39,841 nucleotides of DNA from JBLHRE01 sp047625765 (GCA_047625765.1 JBLHRE010000002.1:1-39841); one strand, 5' to 3'. Shown: positions 8,496-14,787, counted from the first letter of the stretch. The notes: a model not told the origin generated them from the letters alone. Numbers and translations are program-made.

Positions 8496-8924
8496 TTAAC
8501 ACGAAATTTTATCAATTCTTTTTTGATGACGTCCACCTTCAAATTCTGTAGTAACAAAAGTCTTAACAATATCTAATCCTATTTGTTCTGATATATACCT
8601 TGCAGGCATTGCCAACACATTTGCATTGTTATGTAAACGCGCCATAGATGCTATTTCTTCTGTCCAACACAAAGCAGAACGAATTCCTGCATGTTTATTT
8701 GCTGCCATATTAATACCATTACCGCTGCCACACATTAATATACCCAAATCATGCGTGCTCGTTTCTACTGCATTCGCCACAGGATGAGCGTAATCTGGAT
8801 AATCTACACTATCTTCAGAAAAGGGTCCAAAGTCTTTTACTTCTATTCCCATTTTTTCTAGAGTAGTCTTAACTTTTTCTTTTAATTCGTAGCCTGCGTG
8901 ATCAGCTCCTATTGCAATTTTCAT
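8496..8924 (-). CDS. rpiB: Ribose-5-phosphate isomerase B
   Basis: A 142-residue RpiB/LacAB family enzyme interconverting ribose 5-phosphate and ribulose 5-phosphate in the pentose phosphate pathway. The start is taken at ATG 8924, which gives the family's normal opening MKIAIGADHAGYELK; the frame is open upstream only by chance. Visible functional residues are Asp8-His9, the catalytic Cys in GILMCGSGNGINMAANK (about Cys 65), and the ARLHNNANVLAMPAR segment with His at about 98. It is the first gene of a two-gene unit with the M28 peptidase. Confidence 0.95.
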   Translation of the reverse strand: MKIAIGADHAGYELKEKVKTTLEKMGIEVKDFGPFSEDSVDYPDYAHPVANAVETSTHDLGILMCGSGNGINMAANKHAGIRSALCWTEEIASMARLHNNANVLAMPARYISEQIGLDIVKTFVTTEFEGGRHQKRIDKISC

Positions 8925-8952
8925 GGTCTTGATTTTATTGTTGAAAGTGGAG

Positions 8953-8960
8953 CAAAAGTA
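8953..8960 (-). promoter_or_regulatory. -7 element (TACTTTTG) for rpiB
   Basis: On the minus strand TACTTTTG matches TAnnTTTG about 30 bases before the rpiB ATG at 8924, which also supports the shorter start. Confidence 0.5.
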
Positions 8961-9441
8961 AACATTTAGGGTTTTCAACATTGAATATTAACCAATGTTA
9001 ATAAGAGTTATAAATAGCTTCATAACAGCGACTTCTTATTAACATAAAAAGCGTGTATAAAATTGGTCGACTACTCACAACTATCAACAAGTAAGTGTTG
9101 CCAAATTCAATTATAAAACCAATGGAATTAATTTTAATAGAAACCTATATAAACTTGCCGATTTCTATGCACAAGTTTTCATTATTGTACACAACGATGC
9201 TAACATCAAATTCGCAATATTTTAATCAACAATGTGTGTAAATAGAACTTTCATATGTTTGTTAACAAAGTGTAAATTTACCTGATAATCAAGACCCTTT
9301 AATTTATTGTAATGTTCACAACATTTAAGAAATCATATATGAAAGAAGTATTCGATTATTTTATACAAGCTATCAACACCCTATTATAAGCACCAATTTT
9401 TTTTAGAATTTTAAAAGAAAGAAAAATATAATAATATATAT
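8961..9441. other. AT-rich intergenic region with DnaA-box-like sites
   Basis: No credible gene is seen in about 480 bases. The sequence is very AT-rich, and the last 40 bases before the MORN gene are almost only A and T. Four nonamers match TTWTNCACA at 8 of 9 positions: 9052-9060 (minus), 9165-9173 (plus), 9185-9193 (plus) and 9233-9241 (minus). Weaker matches lie at about 9072-9080 and 9308-9316. A 16-codon frame from about 9340 is too short to support. Confidence 0.4.
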
Positions 9442-10953
9442 ATGAGCTATAGTAATTCATTTTTGATTCTAGTTTTTATTTTAGTAAGCAGTGTTTCTGT
9501 TAGTGCTCAAAAAAGAGAATTTAAGCAGTATTTTTTTAATAATGGCAAAGTAGCTAGCGAAGGATATTTGGTAGATGGTAAGCCAGATGGTTTTTGGAAA
9601 AGTTTCTACCAAGATGGCAAGCCTAAATCGCAAGGGGATAGGCTAAATTTCGCTTTAGAAGGACTTTGGAAGTTTTATGATACCCAAGGTTCGTTGAAAG
9701 AAGAAATTGGTTTTAAGGAAGGAAAAAAGCATGGTATTTTTAGGAAATACGAACAAGGATTATTATTGAGCGAATTCTTTTACCTAGAAGAACGACTGGA
9801 TAGTGTTTCTAGGTGGTTTTACCCTACGGGACAAGTAAAACGGTCTGTACCCTTCGATGATAATTTTGAACAAGGAAAAGGCTTTGAATACGCTATTGAT
9901 GGAACCATACTTGCCATGCAAAAATACCGTAGTGGTGTAATGGTTAAAAACCTAAAAATTAACCGGGTCGATAGCGAAGGAAGAAAGCAAGGTTTGTTCA
10001 TGGAATTTTATACCAAAAAAAATACAAAATCAGAAGGAATGTATTTTAACGATTTAAAAGATGGATACTTTAAATATTACTTAGAAGATGGAGGACTGCA
10101 AAAAAACGAAAGATGGATTATGGGTGTTTTACAAACCAATGATGCCAATGCCGGAAGAATTCGTTTATCCGCAACCTACAACGAAGCGGGTTATGTAGAA
10201 AGAATGGGTGGTTATAGAAATGGTAAAATGGATGGTGGGCATAGACTTTTCAACGAAAAGGGTGATGTTATTTTAAATCAGATTTACCAATTGGGCGTAT
10301 TAATTGCAGAAGGGACAGTAGATTCGTTGGGATTGAGACAAGGCGAATGGAAAAGTTATTATGAAAAAGGTGCCTTAAAATCGAAAGGAAATTACCAAGC
10401 AGATAAAAAAATGGATAAGTGGTATTTCTTTTTTATAGACAGTACTTTAGAACAAGTGGGTTCTTATAAAAATGACTTCCCTGATGGATCTTGGAAATGG
10501 TATTTCCAAGGACAGATTTTGCAAAAAGAAGAACGTTATAGAAATGGTTTACTTTCTGGAAATAGTGTGGAATACGATAGTTTCGGAAATGTATTGGCCA
10601 AAGGATCTTATATAGAAGGACAAAAAGATGGAAGATGGATATATGAACTGAACGATCATAAAGAAGTAGGTAGGTACAAGGATGGTTTAATGACTGGAGA
10701 ATGGAATTATTTTTACGAAGGAGGTTACTTACAATTCAATGGTTCTTATATAGATGGAATTAAACACAACAATCATACTTGGTATTATCCAAATAGTAAA
10801 ATTCGTGTAAGTGGTTCTTATTTTTATGGTAGGAAAACTGGTGCCTGGAAATACTACGAAATATCCGGACTATTGATAGTTACAGTTTTTTACGAAAATG
10901 GCGTTGAAACCAAATACAATGGTTCCAAAATTGGAGTGGAGTTGGTGGAGTAG
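9442..10953 (+). CDS. Secreted MORN/YwqK-type repeat protein
   Basis: A 503-residue exported protein: a signal peptide (about 1-22, ending VSVSAQ) is followed by roughly fifteen or more tandem repeats of about 23 residues with the core DGxWKxYxxxGxLxxxGxY. This is the MORN/YwqK repeat of many secreted or surface Bacteroidota proteins (often annotated as YwqK family antitoxin component, though that function is doubtful). Repeats form an extended beta sheet, probably for protein or lipid contacts. The C-terminus is odd: the frame ends GVELVE. A second copy of this 3' end at 12597-12680 reads GVDWWSSGGA in the original frame, so this gene appears to have gained one base near 10940 and lost its native last residues. 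Confidence 0.85.
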   Translation: MSYSNSFLILVFILVSSVSVSAQKREFKQYFFNNGKVASEGYLVDGKPDGFWKSFYQDGKPKSQGDRLNFALEGLWKFYDTQGSLKEEIGFKEGKKHGIFRKYEQGLLLSEFFYLEERLDSVSRWFYPTGQVKRSVPFDDNFEQGKGFEYAIDGTILAMQKYRSGVMVKNLKINRVDSEGRKQGLFMEFYTKKNTKSEGMYFNDLKDGYFKYYLEDGGLQKNERWIMGVLQTNDANAGRIRLSATYNEAGYVERMGGYRNGKMDGGHRLFNEKGDVILNQIYQLGVLIAEGTVDSLGLRQGEWKSYYEKGALKSKGNYQADKKMDKWYFFFIDSTLEQVGSYKNDFPDGSWKWYFQGQILQKEERYRNGLLSGNSVEYDSFGNVLAKGSYIEGQKDGRWIYELNDHKEVGRYKDGLMTGEWNYFYEGGYLQFNGSYIDGIKHNNHTWYYPNSKIRVSGSYFYGRKTGAWKYYEISGLLIVTVFYENGVETKYNGSKIGVELVE

Positions 10954-11222
10954 TGGAGGTGCTTAAATTAAAAAAGTAAAATAGTTGTTATAAACTATTT
11001 ATAATTTCATTTTTAGCTTTTTAATGTATCAGCTAGTTTTGTGAAACCAAAGGCCAGGAACATACCAGATATAATAAATATTAAAGCAAAATTCTTAAGA
11101 AAAGTCATTTCAGTAAACTCATTTATTGCGACTAAGATAATGGCCACAATAATGATTACAAGTGAGGTAAAATTTTCTTATTCATAGGTTAATATTATAT
11201 TTTTTTAAGTTTATTGCTAACG
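10881..11222. repeat. Direct repeat, copy 1 (MORN tail + small ORF + boundary)
   Basis: About 340 bases, matching 12596-12923 at roughly 90% identity by eye. It has about 29 substitutions, two single-base indels (near 10940 and 11165) and two larger indels near its right end. It spans the last codons of the MORN gene, the intergenic DNA and a frameshifted minus-strand small ORF. It ends at ATTGCTAACG (11213-11222), the start of the first attC-like structure. Confidence 0.9.
11013..11185 (-). pseudogene. Frameshifted copy of the 55-residue membrane protein gene
   Basis: ATG 11185 reads MNKKILPHL and stops. Adding one base near 11165 restores a frame equivalent to the intact copy at 12727-12894: PPLVIIIVAIILVAINEFTE, then MTFLKNFALIFII and so on, to TKLADTLKS. 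Differences from the intact copy are mostly silent or conservative. Start and stop positions correspond. Confidence 0.7.
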
Positions 11223-11341
11223 TTTAGTATAAGAACAGTGGCGCACTAAGTTCTCTTTCCTTCTGAATAGCAATATACTTAATTTAAAGCAAAAACGGTT
11301 TGAGTATACACCCAAACCGCTATTGCTTTTATACATTGTTA
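11218..11341 (-). other. attC-like imperfect inverted repeat 1
   Basis: The left arm 11218-11243 (TAACG...GTATAAGAACAGTGGCG) pairs with the right arm 11318-11341 (CGCTATTGCTTTTATAC...GTTA). The TAAC/GTTA ends are perfect and about 14 of the 17 inner pairs match. Read on the minus strand after acr3 it runs from GATAAC to GTTAGC, 124 bases, within the usual attC size. The core AAC...GTT is present, but the full RYYYAAC/GTTRRRY consensus is not met exactly. A terminator hairpin sits inside it. Confidence 0.5.
11290..11320 (-). terminator. Terminator downstream of acr3
   Basis: Stem CGGTTTG / CAAACCG (11296-11302 with 11313-11319), 10-base loop. On the minus strand it is followed by TTTTT (complement of 11291-11295). 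It lies about 50 bases after the acr3 stop. Confidence 0.8.
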
Positions 11342-11370
11342 TCTACTATATTTTTTCATTCAGCTTGGCT

Positions 11371-12411
11371 TTAAGCTTTGGCTTTTCCGTAATATTTTTT
11401 CCGCAACCAAAAAGAAACACGAACTAATAAAATCAATGCAGGAACTTCAACTAAAGGACCAATTACTCCTGCAAATGCTTGTCCTGAATTTAGACCAAAA
11501 ACTGCTATTGCAACTGCAATCGCTAATTCAAAATTATTTCCGGCTGCTGTAAAAGCGACTGCTGCTGTTTTGTCGTATTCTGCTCCTGTTGCTTTGGTAA
11601 CGAAAAATCCAATGATAAACATTAATGTAAAATAGATAAGTAAAGGAACTGCAATGATTAAAACATCCATTGGGATTTCCACAATTAATTCTCCTTTTAG
11701 TGAGAACATAACCACAATCGTAAACAAAAGTGCAATCAATGTCATTGGCGAAATAGCCGGAATAAACTTTTTAGTGTACCAATCTTCGCCTTTAAGTTTT
11801 ACCAATATTAGTCTGCTTAAAATTCCCATTACAAACGGAATACCTAAATAAATGGCAACACTTTCTGCAATTGTTCCGATTGAAATATCTATAATAGCAC
11901 CATCAAATCCAAAATATGGTGGAAGAACTGTTATGAAAATCCACGCATAAAAACTGTATGCAAATACCTGAAAAATAGTGTTTAATGCAACTAGACCTGC
12001 TCCATATTCGCTACTTCCTTCTGCAAGGTCGTTCCAAACCAAAACCATTGCAATACAACGAGCCAAACCAATCAAAATAAGTCCGACCATATATTCTGGA
12101 TAATCATGCAAAAATGTAATTGCCAAAACAAACATTAAAACAGGACCAATTATCCAATTTAGAATAAGTGAAATAGAAAGAATTTTTGTATTCCTAAAAA
12201 CTTTTGGTAATAGGGCATAGTTGACTTTTGCCAAAGGTGGATACATCATTAAAATCAAACCGATTGCAATTGGAATATTTGTTGTTCCGCTACTCAATGA
12301 GTTTATAATGTTTGGAAATGTTGGAATAAAATATCCAAGTCCAACTCCAAAAGCCATTGCAAAAAATATCCAAAGGGTTAGATTACTGTCAAGAAAACTT
12401 AATTTTTTCAT
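11371..12411 (-). CDS. acr3: ACR3 family arsenite efflux transporter
   Basis: A 346-residue, ten-helix transporter of the ACR3 (ArsB-type 2) family that exports arsenite, and in some members antimonite, across the inner membrane. Key family features are visible: FFAMAFGVGLGY at the N-terminus, the conserved cysteine in GLARCIAMVLVWNDLA (about Cys 119, essential in characterised members), FTAAGNNFELAIAVAIAVFG and the glutamate in GVIGPLVEVPALI. The length is normal. It is unusual in standing without arsR, arsC or arsenate-reductase neighbours. It is a single-gene insert between two copies of a direct repeat, with an attC-like structure and terminator downstream, so it was very probably acquired. 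Only a 49-codon frame precedes it. Confidence 0.95.
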   Translation of the reverse strand: MKKLSFLDSNLTLWIFFAMAFGVGLGYFIPTFPNIINSLSSGTTNIPIAIGLILMMYPPLAKVNYALLPKVFRNTKILSISLILNWIIGPVLMFVLAITFLHDYPEYMVGLILIGLARCIAMVLVWNDLAEGSSEYGAGLVALNTIFQVFAYSFYAWIFITVLPPYFGFDGAIIDISIGTIAESVAIYLGIPFVMGILSRLILVKLKGEDWYTKKFIPAISPMTLIALLFTIVVMFSLKGELIVEIPMDVLIIAVPLLIYFTLMFIIGFFVTKATGAEYDKTAAVAFTAAGNNFELAIAVAIAVFGLNSGQAFAGVIGPLVEVPALILLVRVSFWLRKKYYGKAKA

Positions 12412-12442
12412 ATGTAATTTGTATTCAGTTATTTAAAATGTT

Positions 12443-12592
12443 TTATTCTGCACAGCTACTCCATTTATATTGGACGATAACTTTAAACGTATTATAAATT
12501 GTGACATATTTTTCAATATTCTTTTTTAGCAATAGAGTATTTAAATTTTCATCAGAACTGTAAGTAGTTAGACTGTAATATATGTCGTCCAT
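12443..12592 (-). CDS. Possible 49-residue ORF upstream of acr3
   Basis: ATG 12592 opens 49 codons beginning MDDIYYSLTTYSSDENLNTL and ending VQYKWSSCAE, stopping 31 bases before the acr3 start. The composition looks protein-like but has no motif I recognise. The start lies four bases from the edge of repeat copy 2, so this may be the remaining 3' part of a longer gene that travelled with acr3 and was cut at the junction. It could also be chance in AT-rich DNA. Confidence 0.3.
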   Translation of the reverse strand: MDDIYYSLTTYSSDENLNTLLLKKNIEKYVTIYNTFKVIVQYKWSSCAE

Positions 12593-12596
12593 TTTT

Positions 12597-12680
12597 ACAG
12601 GTTTTTACGAAAATGGCATTGAAACCAAATATAATGGTTCTAAAATTGGGGTGGATTGGTGGAGTAGTGGAGGTGCTTAA
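12597..12680 (+). pseudogene. Orphan 3' fragment of a MORN-repeat gene
   Basis: Reads TGFYENGIETKYNGSKIGVD, then WWSSGGA and stop TAA at 12678-12680, homologous to the last codons of the gene at 9442. There is no start or upstream part, so it is a relic carried by the repeat. It preserves what I take to be the native C-terminus. Confidence 0.75.
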
Positions 12681-12726
12681 ACTAAAAAAGCAAAATAGTT
12701 ATTATAAGTTATTTAAAATTTCATTT

Positions 12727-12894
12727 TTAGCTTTTTGGTTTATCAGCTAGTTTTGTGAGCCCAAAGCCCAGGAACATACCCGCGATAATAAATATTAAAG
12801 CAAAGTCCTTAATAAAAGTCATTTCAGTAAACTCATTTATTGCTACTAAGATAATAGTGACAATAATGATTATAAGTGGGGGTAAAATTTTCAT
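12727..12894 (-). CDS. Small (55 aa) two-helix membrane protein
   Basis: ATG 12894 to TAA 12727 encodes 55 residues: MKILPPLIIIIVTIILVAIN (helix 1), a short NEFTEMTFIKD linker, FALIFIIAGMFLGFGLTKLA (helix 2) and a polar tail ending DKPKS. Support for its being real comes from the diverged second copy (11013-11185). There the same protein can be read after repairing one base, and most differences between copies are silent or conservative. The function is unknown. It sits directly after the GTTAGC boundary of the second attC-like structure, and its transcription may come from the module upstream. Confidence 0.6.
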   Translation of the reverse strand: MKILPPLIIIIVTIILVAINEFTEMTFIKDFALIFIIAGMFLGFGLTKLADKPKS

Positions 12895-12916
12895 AGGTTA
12901 ATATTATATTTTTATT

Positions 12917-13113
12917 GCTAACGGTCTCGTGTATGAGTAGTAGCGGATTTTAACTCACTTAACTTTCAGTTTTGCACTGAGCCAAAGCGTTGTATTTTGT
13001 TTTTAACTTAATTTACTTTTAAAAGCTAAATCAAATATTTAGCGGTGTTAATTAATTGCTTTAAAATTTCAATTTACTACCAAAACCCACATTAACTATA
13101 GGCAGTGTTAGGG
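12917..13113 (-). other. attC-like imperfect inverted repeat 2
   Basis: The left arm begins GCTAACG at 12917 and continues GTATGAGTAGTAGCGG (12931-12946), closely similar to the left arm of structure 1. The right arm ends ATTAACTATAGGCAGTGTTAG (13091-13111). Arm-to-arm pairing is weaker than in structure 1, and the span (about 195 bases) is longer than a typical attC. On the minus strand it starts with CCCTAAC, overlapping the stop codon of the 13108 gene, and ends with GTTAGC. No gene lies inside it. Confidence 0.4.
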
Positions 13114-13116
13114 GGA
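13107..13116. repeat. Terminal inverted repeat, left end of NTase module
   Basis: GTTAGGGGGA, the exact reverse complement of 14465-14474. Outside it, similarity continues imperfectly for about 16 more bases (toward ...CATTAACTATAG). It contains the stop codon of the 13108 gene. Confidence 0.6.
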
Positions 13117-13485
13117 TTTTTTTTCTGGTTTTGGAGGTTCGTATGTCCAGGAATCATTTTTATGTAATGCACCCATCAGTCTTCCAATTTTACCAACTGA
13201 AATTTCATCATCTAATTCATTACGTTCTATACATCTTCCTTCTTGTTTTGCAACGAGAAAGAATCCACCATTGTTTAATAAACTGGGTTTGTTTAAATAG
13301 GAATAATGATTGAAATTATAATCATCACTAAGTACAATTATTAAATCGGAGTAACCAAAATTTCTTTTAATTTTATATGCGTAGAACTCATCAGAATCTG
13401 CCGATTCAATTGATTTTACAGCACTATGGTTCATTAATGCTCTTTCAATGAAGGGTCTGATTGAATAATGTAAATCTTTACCCAT
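13108..13485 (-). CDS. Small partner protein of the NTase module, unknown
   Basis: A 125-residue soluble protein that I do not recognise. Two conserved-looking blocks stand out: FGYSDLIIVLSDDYNFNHYS with PSLLNNGGFFLVAKQEGR (about 44-82), and ISVGKIGRLMGALHKNDSW (about 95-113). The tail is Pro/Lys-rich (PPKPEKKSP). It overlaps the 3' end of the membrane-NTase gene by 8 bases, so translation is coupled and the two products probably act together. The stop codon lies inside the terminal inverted repeat. No signal peptide or membrane segment is seen, so it is cytoplasmic. Confidence 0.7.
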   Translation of the reverse strand: MGKDLHYSIRPFIERALMNHSAVKSIESADSDEFYAYKIKRNFGYSDLIIVLSDDYNFNHYSYLNKPSLLNNGGFFLVAKQEGRCIERNELDDEISVGKIGRLMGALHKNDSWTYEPPKPEKKSP

Positions 13486-14455
13486 TTCCTTTTAATTTAT
13501 ATGTGTTATATGATATGAATTCTTCAAATAAGACCTTTTCGTTTTTTTGGAAAGGAGTAAGGTGAAGATTAGATTTAAATTTAAGTTTAAAGTCCATCTT
13601 TAGAATTTCAATATCTTTTAAATGTCTTTTATTTAGCATAACATCAAACAGTATAACTATATCAAAATCATTTGCTTTTTCTGGAATGAAAAGAGATGAA
13701 CCGAATAAGTACCATTCATTTTTAACTTGTTTTAATAATCGTTTTTTGACCCATTTTTTTCTCTTCAATAGATGCGCTGAATTGACAGAAGAATTGTAAC
13801 ATTCTTTTGTTATTAAATCGCAGAAATCTGTTGGGAAACGATGTTGCGAATAATCAAACTCTTCATTTATCGTATGTTCTTGAACAGCATCTATATGCAT
13901 TATCATTTGATCTGCCAATTCAGATTTTTCTCGATCAAATAGAGACTTATTTTCTATCAATATCGATTTTATTTTCTCATTGTTTGGTATGATTGTTTCG
14001 CTTCTGTATTTGTACCACATAGTCATATCTGTCCTCAGTAAATCTGAGAATTCAGCACCAGAATTTGGTCCAACCGTTTTGAAAATGTATTGATTGTCTT
14101 TTAGAATGGGAAAAATTAATTTGCATACCTCGTAAAATGAAGAGCATTTTGTTTCTACTATATTTAAGTACTCTGCTTTTTCTACTTGATTAAATTTCAA
14201 CTCAAGTAATCTGTTGTATGTGTTATAAATTAGTGCAATTATAATTATGAAGAGGCCAATTAACCAATCATACTTTCCAATTACTGGAATATAAATGTTT
14301 TTGAAGTTTTCATTTGTGCTCTCTATACCAAGATTTAATAGATCTAACCAAAAAGGTTTTGATAATAATGTTAAACCCACGCCTACAATTAAAGAGATTA
14401 TCGTGTTGTAGCGTTTAGGCCTTAGTAACAAATATATTTTTACAATTTTCTCCAA
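13478..14455 (-). CDS. Membrane-anchored nucleotidyltransferase-fold protein
   Basis: A 325-residue protein. The N-terminus holds two membrane helices (about 17-40 and 63-82). A helical middle region carries TVGPNSGAEFSDLL, ETIIPNNEKIKSILIEN and HIDAVQEHT, which look like conserved motifs. The C-terminal part has a nucleotidyltransferase signature: WYLFGSSLFIPEKANDFDIV (GS followed by DxD, about 246-265), then FKSNLHLTPFQKNEKVLFEEF in the position of the third strand. Nucleotide transfer to RNA, protein or a small molecule is possible; the substrate is unknown. The start is TTG 14455, chosen because the AGGGGGA of the terminal repeat sits 9 bases upstream as a ribosome-binding site and an in-frame stop lies just above. 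The architecture recalls membrane-linked nucleotidyltransferase defence proteins, but that role is inference. Confidence 0.7.
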   Translation of the reverse strand: MEKIVKIYLLLRPKRYNTIISLIVGVGLTLLSKPFWLDLLNLGIESTNENFKNIYIPVIGKYDWLIGLFIIIIALIYNTYNRLLELKFNQVEKAEYLNIVETKCSSFYEVCKLIFPILKDNQYIFKTVGPNSGAEFSDLLRTDMTMWYKYRSETIIPNNEKIKSILIENKSLFDREKSELADQMIMHIDAVQEHTINEEFDYSQHRFPTDFCDLITKECYNSSVNSAHLLKRKKWVKKRLLKQVKNEWYLFGSSLFIPEKANDFDIVILFDVMLNKRHLKDIEILKMDFKLKFKSNLHLTPFQKNEKVLFEEFISYNTYKLKGNG

Positions 14456-14464
14456 TTTTTTTAT

Positions 14465-14474
14465 TCCCCCTAAC
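14465..14474. repeat. Terminal inverted repeat, right end of NTase module
   Basis: TCCCCCTAAC, the exact reverse complement of 13107-13116. On the minus strand it doubles as a purine-rich ribosome-binding site before TTG 14455. Confidence 0.6.
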
Positions 14475-14497
14475 TAGTGGTTATTATTAACTACGCT

Positions 14498-14505
14498 CAA
14501 ATGTA
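14498..14505 (-). promoter_or_regulatory. -7 element (TACATTTG) upstream of the NTase module
   Basis: On the minus strand TACATTTG matches TAnnTTTG about 45 bases before TTG 14455. A TTG lies 15 bases further upstream, shorter than the usual spacing. The element sits outside the terminal inverted repeat, so the promoter may be resident rather than part of the module. Confidence 0.4.
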
Positions 14506-14653
14506 GCATTTTAACCCTGCCAAATGGGGTGTATAAGCTCATAAACTATTATGGTTTAAGGAGTGTGGCAATTGTGTTTTTCTAGACAATATGGGAGGTT
14601 AAACGATACAATGTCGAATTACGTGTGAGATAGAACCGAAATGTATAAAAATC

Positions 14654-14691
14654 AAAAAACCCGTCTTGGTTTTACCAAGACGGGTTTTTTT
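14654..14691 (-). terminator. Strong terminator after tRNA-Cys
   Basis: Perfect 11-bp stem CCCGTCTTGGT / ACCAAGACGGG (14660-14670 with 14674-14684), 3-base loop, six A on one side and seven T on the other, so it can work in both directions. It begins right after the tRNA 3' end. Confidence 0.95.
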
Positions 14692-14692
14692 G

Positions 14693-14766
14693 TGGAGGTC
14701 ACGAGCGGATTCGAACCGCTGTACATGGTTTTGCAGACCATTGCCTAGCCACTCGGCCACGTGACC
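14693..14766 (-). tRNA. tRNA-Cys (anticodon GCA), CCA encoded
   Basis: On the minus strand the acceptor stem GGTCACG pairs with CGTGACC. The anticodon stem ATGGT/ACCAT holds the loop CTGCAAA with anticodon GCA. The T arm has GGTTCGAATCC. The discriminator is U, as expected for tRNA-Cys, and CCA is encoded. It lies 21 bases downstream of the Cys-rich protein gene on the same strand and immediately before the terminator, so it may be processed from a gltX-folB-CWC transcript. Confidence 0.97.
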
Positions 14767-14787
14767 ATTAATAAGCCGCAAACTTAG

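Larger units (their letters stand above)
12596..12923. repeat. Direct repeat, copy 2
   Basis: About 328 bases matching 10881-11222. It begins abruptly at TACAG inside a MORN codon context with no MORN gene upstream, and ends at ATTGCTAACG (12914-12923), the start of the second attC-like structure. Here both the MORN tail and the small membrane protein are in frame. Confidence 0.9.

Noticed and set aside
9340..9390. 16-codon ORF (MKEVFDYFIQAINTLL) before the MORN gene as a leader peptide
   Set aside because: Too short and in very AT-rich DNA; no attenuator-like hairpin or codon run supports it.
10881..14474. Composite transposon carrying acr3
   Set aside because: The direct repeats contain no transposase or IS-like ends, only a host gene tail and a small ORF, so the IS explanation does not fit.
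10953..14700. Shared GTGGAGGT near the tRNA-Cys 3' end (14692-14699) and in both repeat copies, as tRNA attachment duplications
   Set aside because: Only 8 bases match and none of the diagnostic tRNA 3' arm is duplicated, so it does not support site-specific integration at tRNA-Cys; there is also no integrase.
10881..14700. CRISPR array
   Set aside because: Repeats here are two long diverged copies, with no short regularly spaced repeats and no cas genes anywhere in the window.
14599..14781. 60-codon open frame over the tRNA-Cys and terminator
   Set aside because: It is tRNA and hairpin sequence read as protein; the tRNA explains the conservation.
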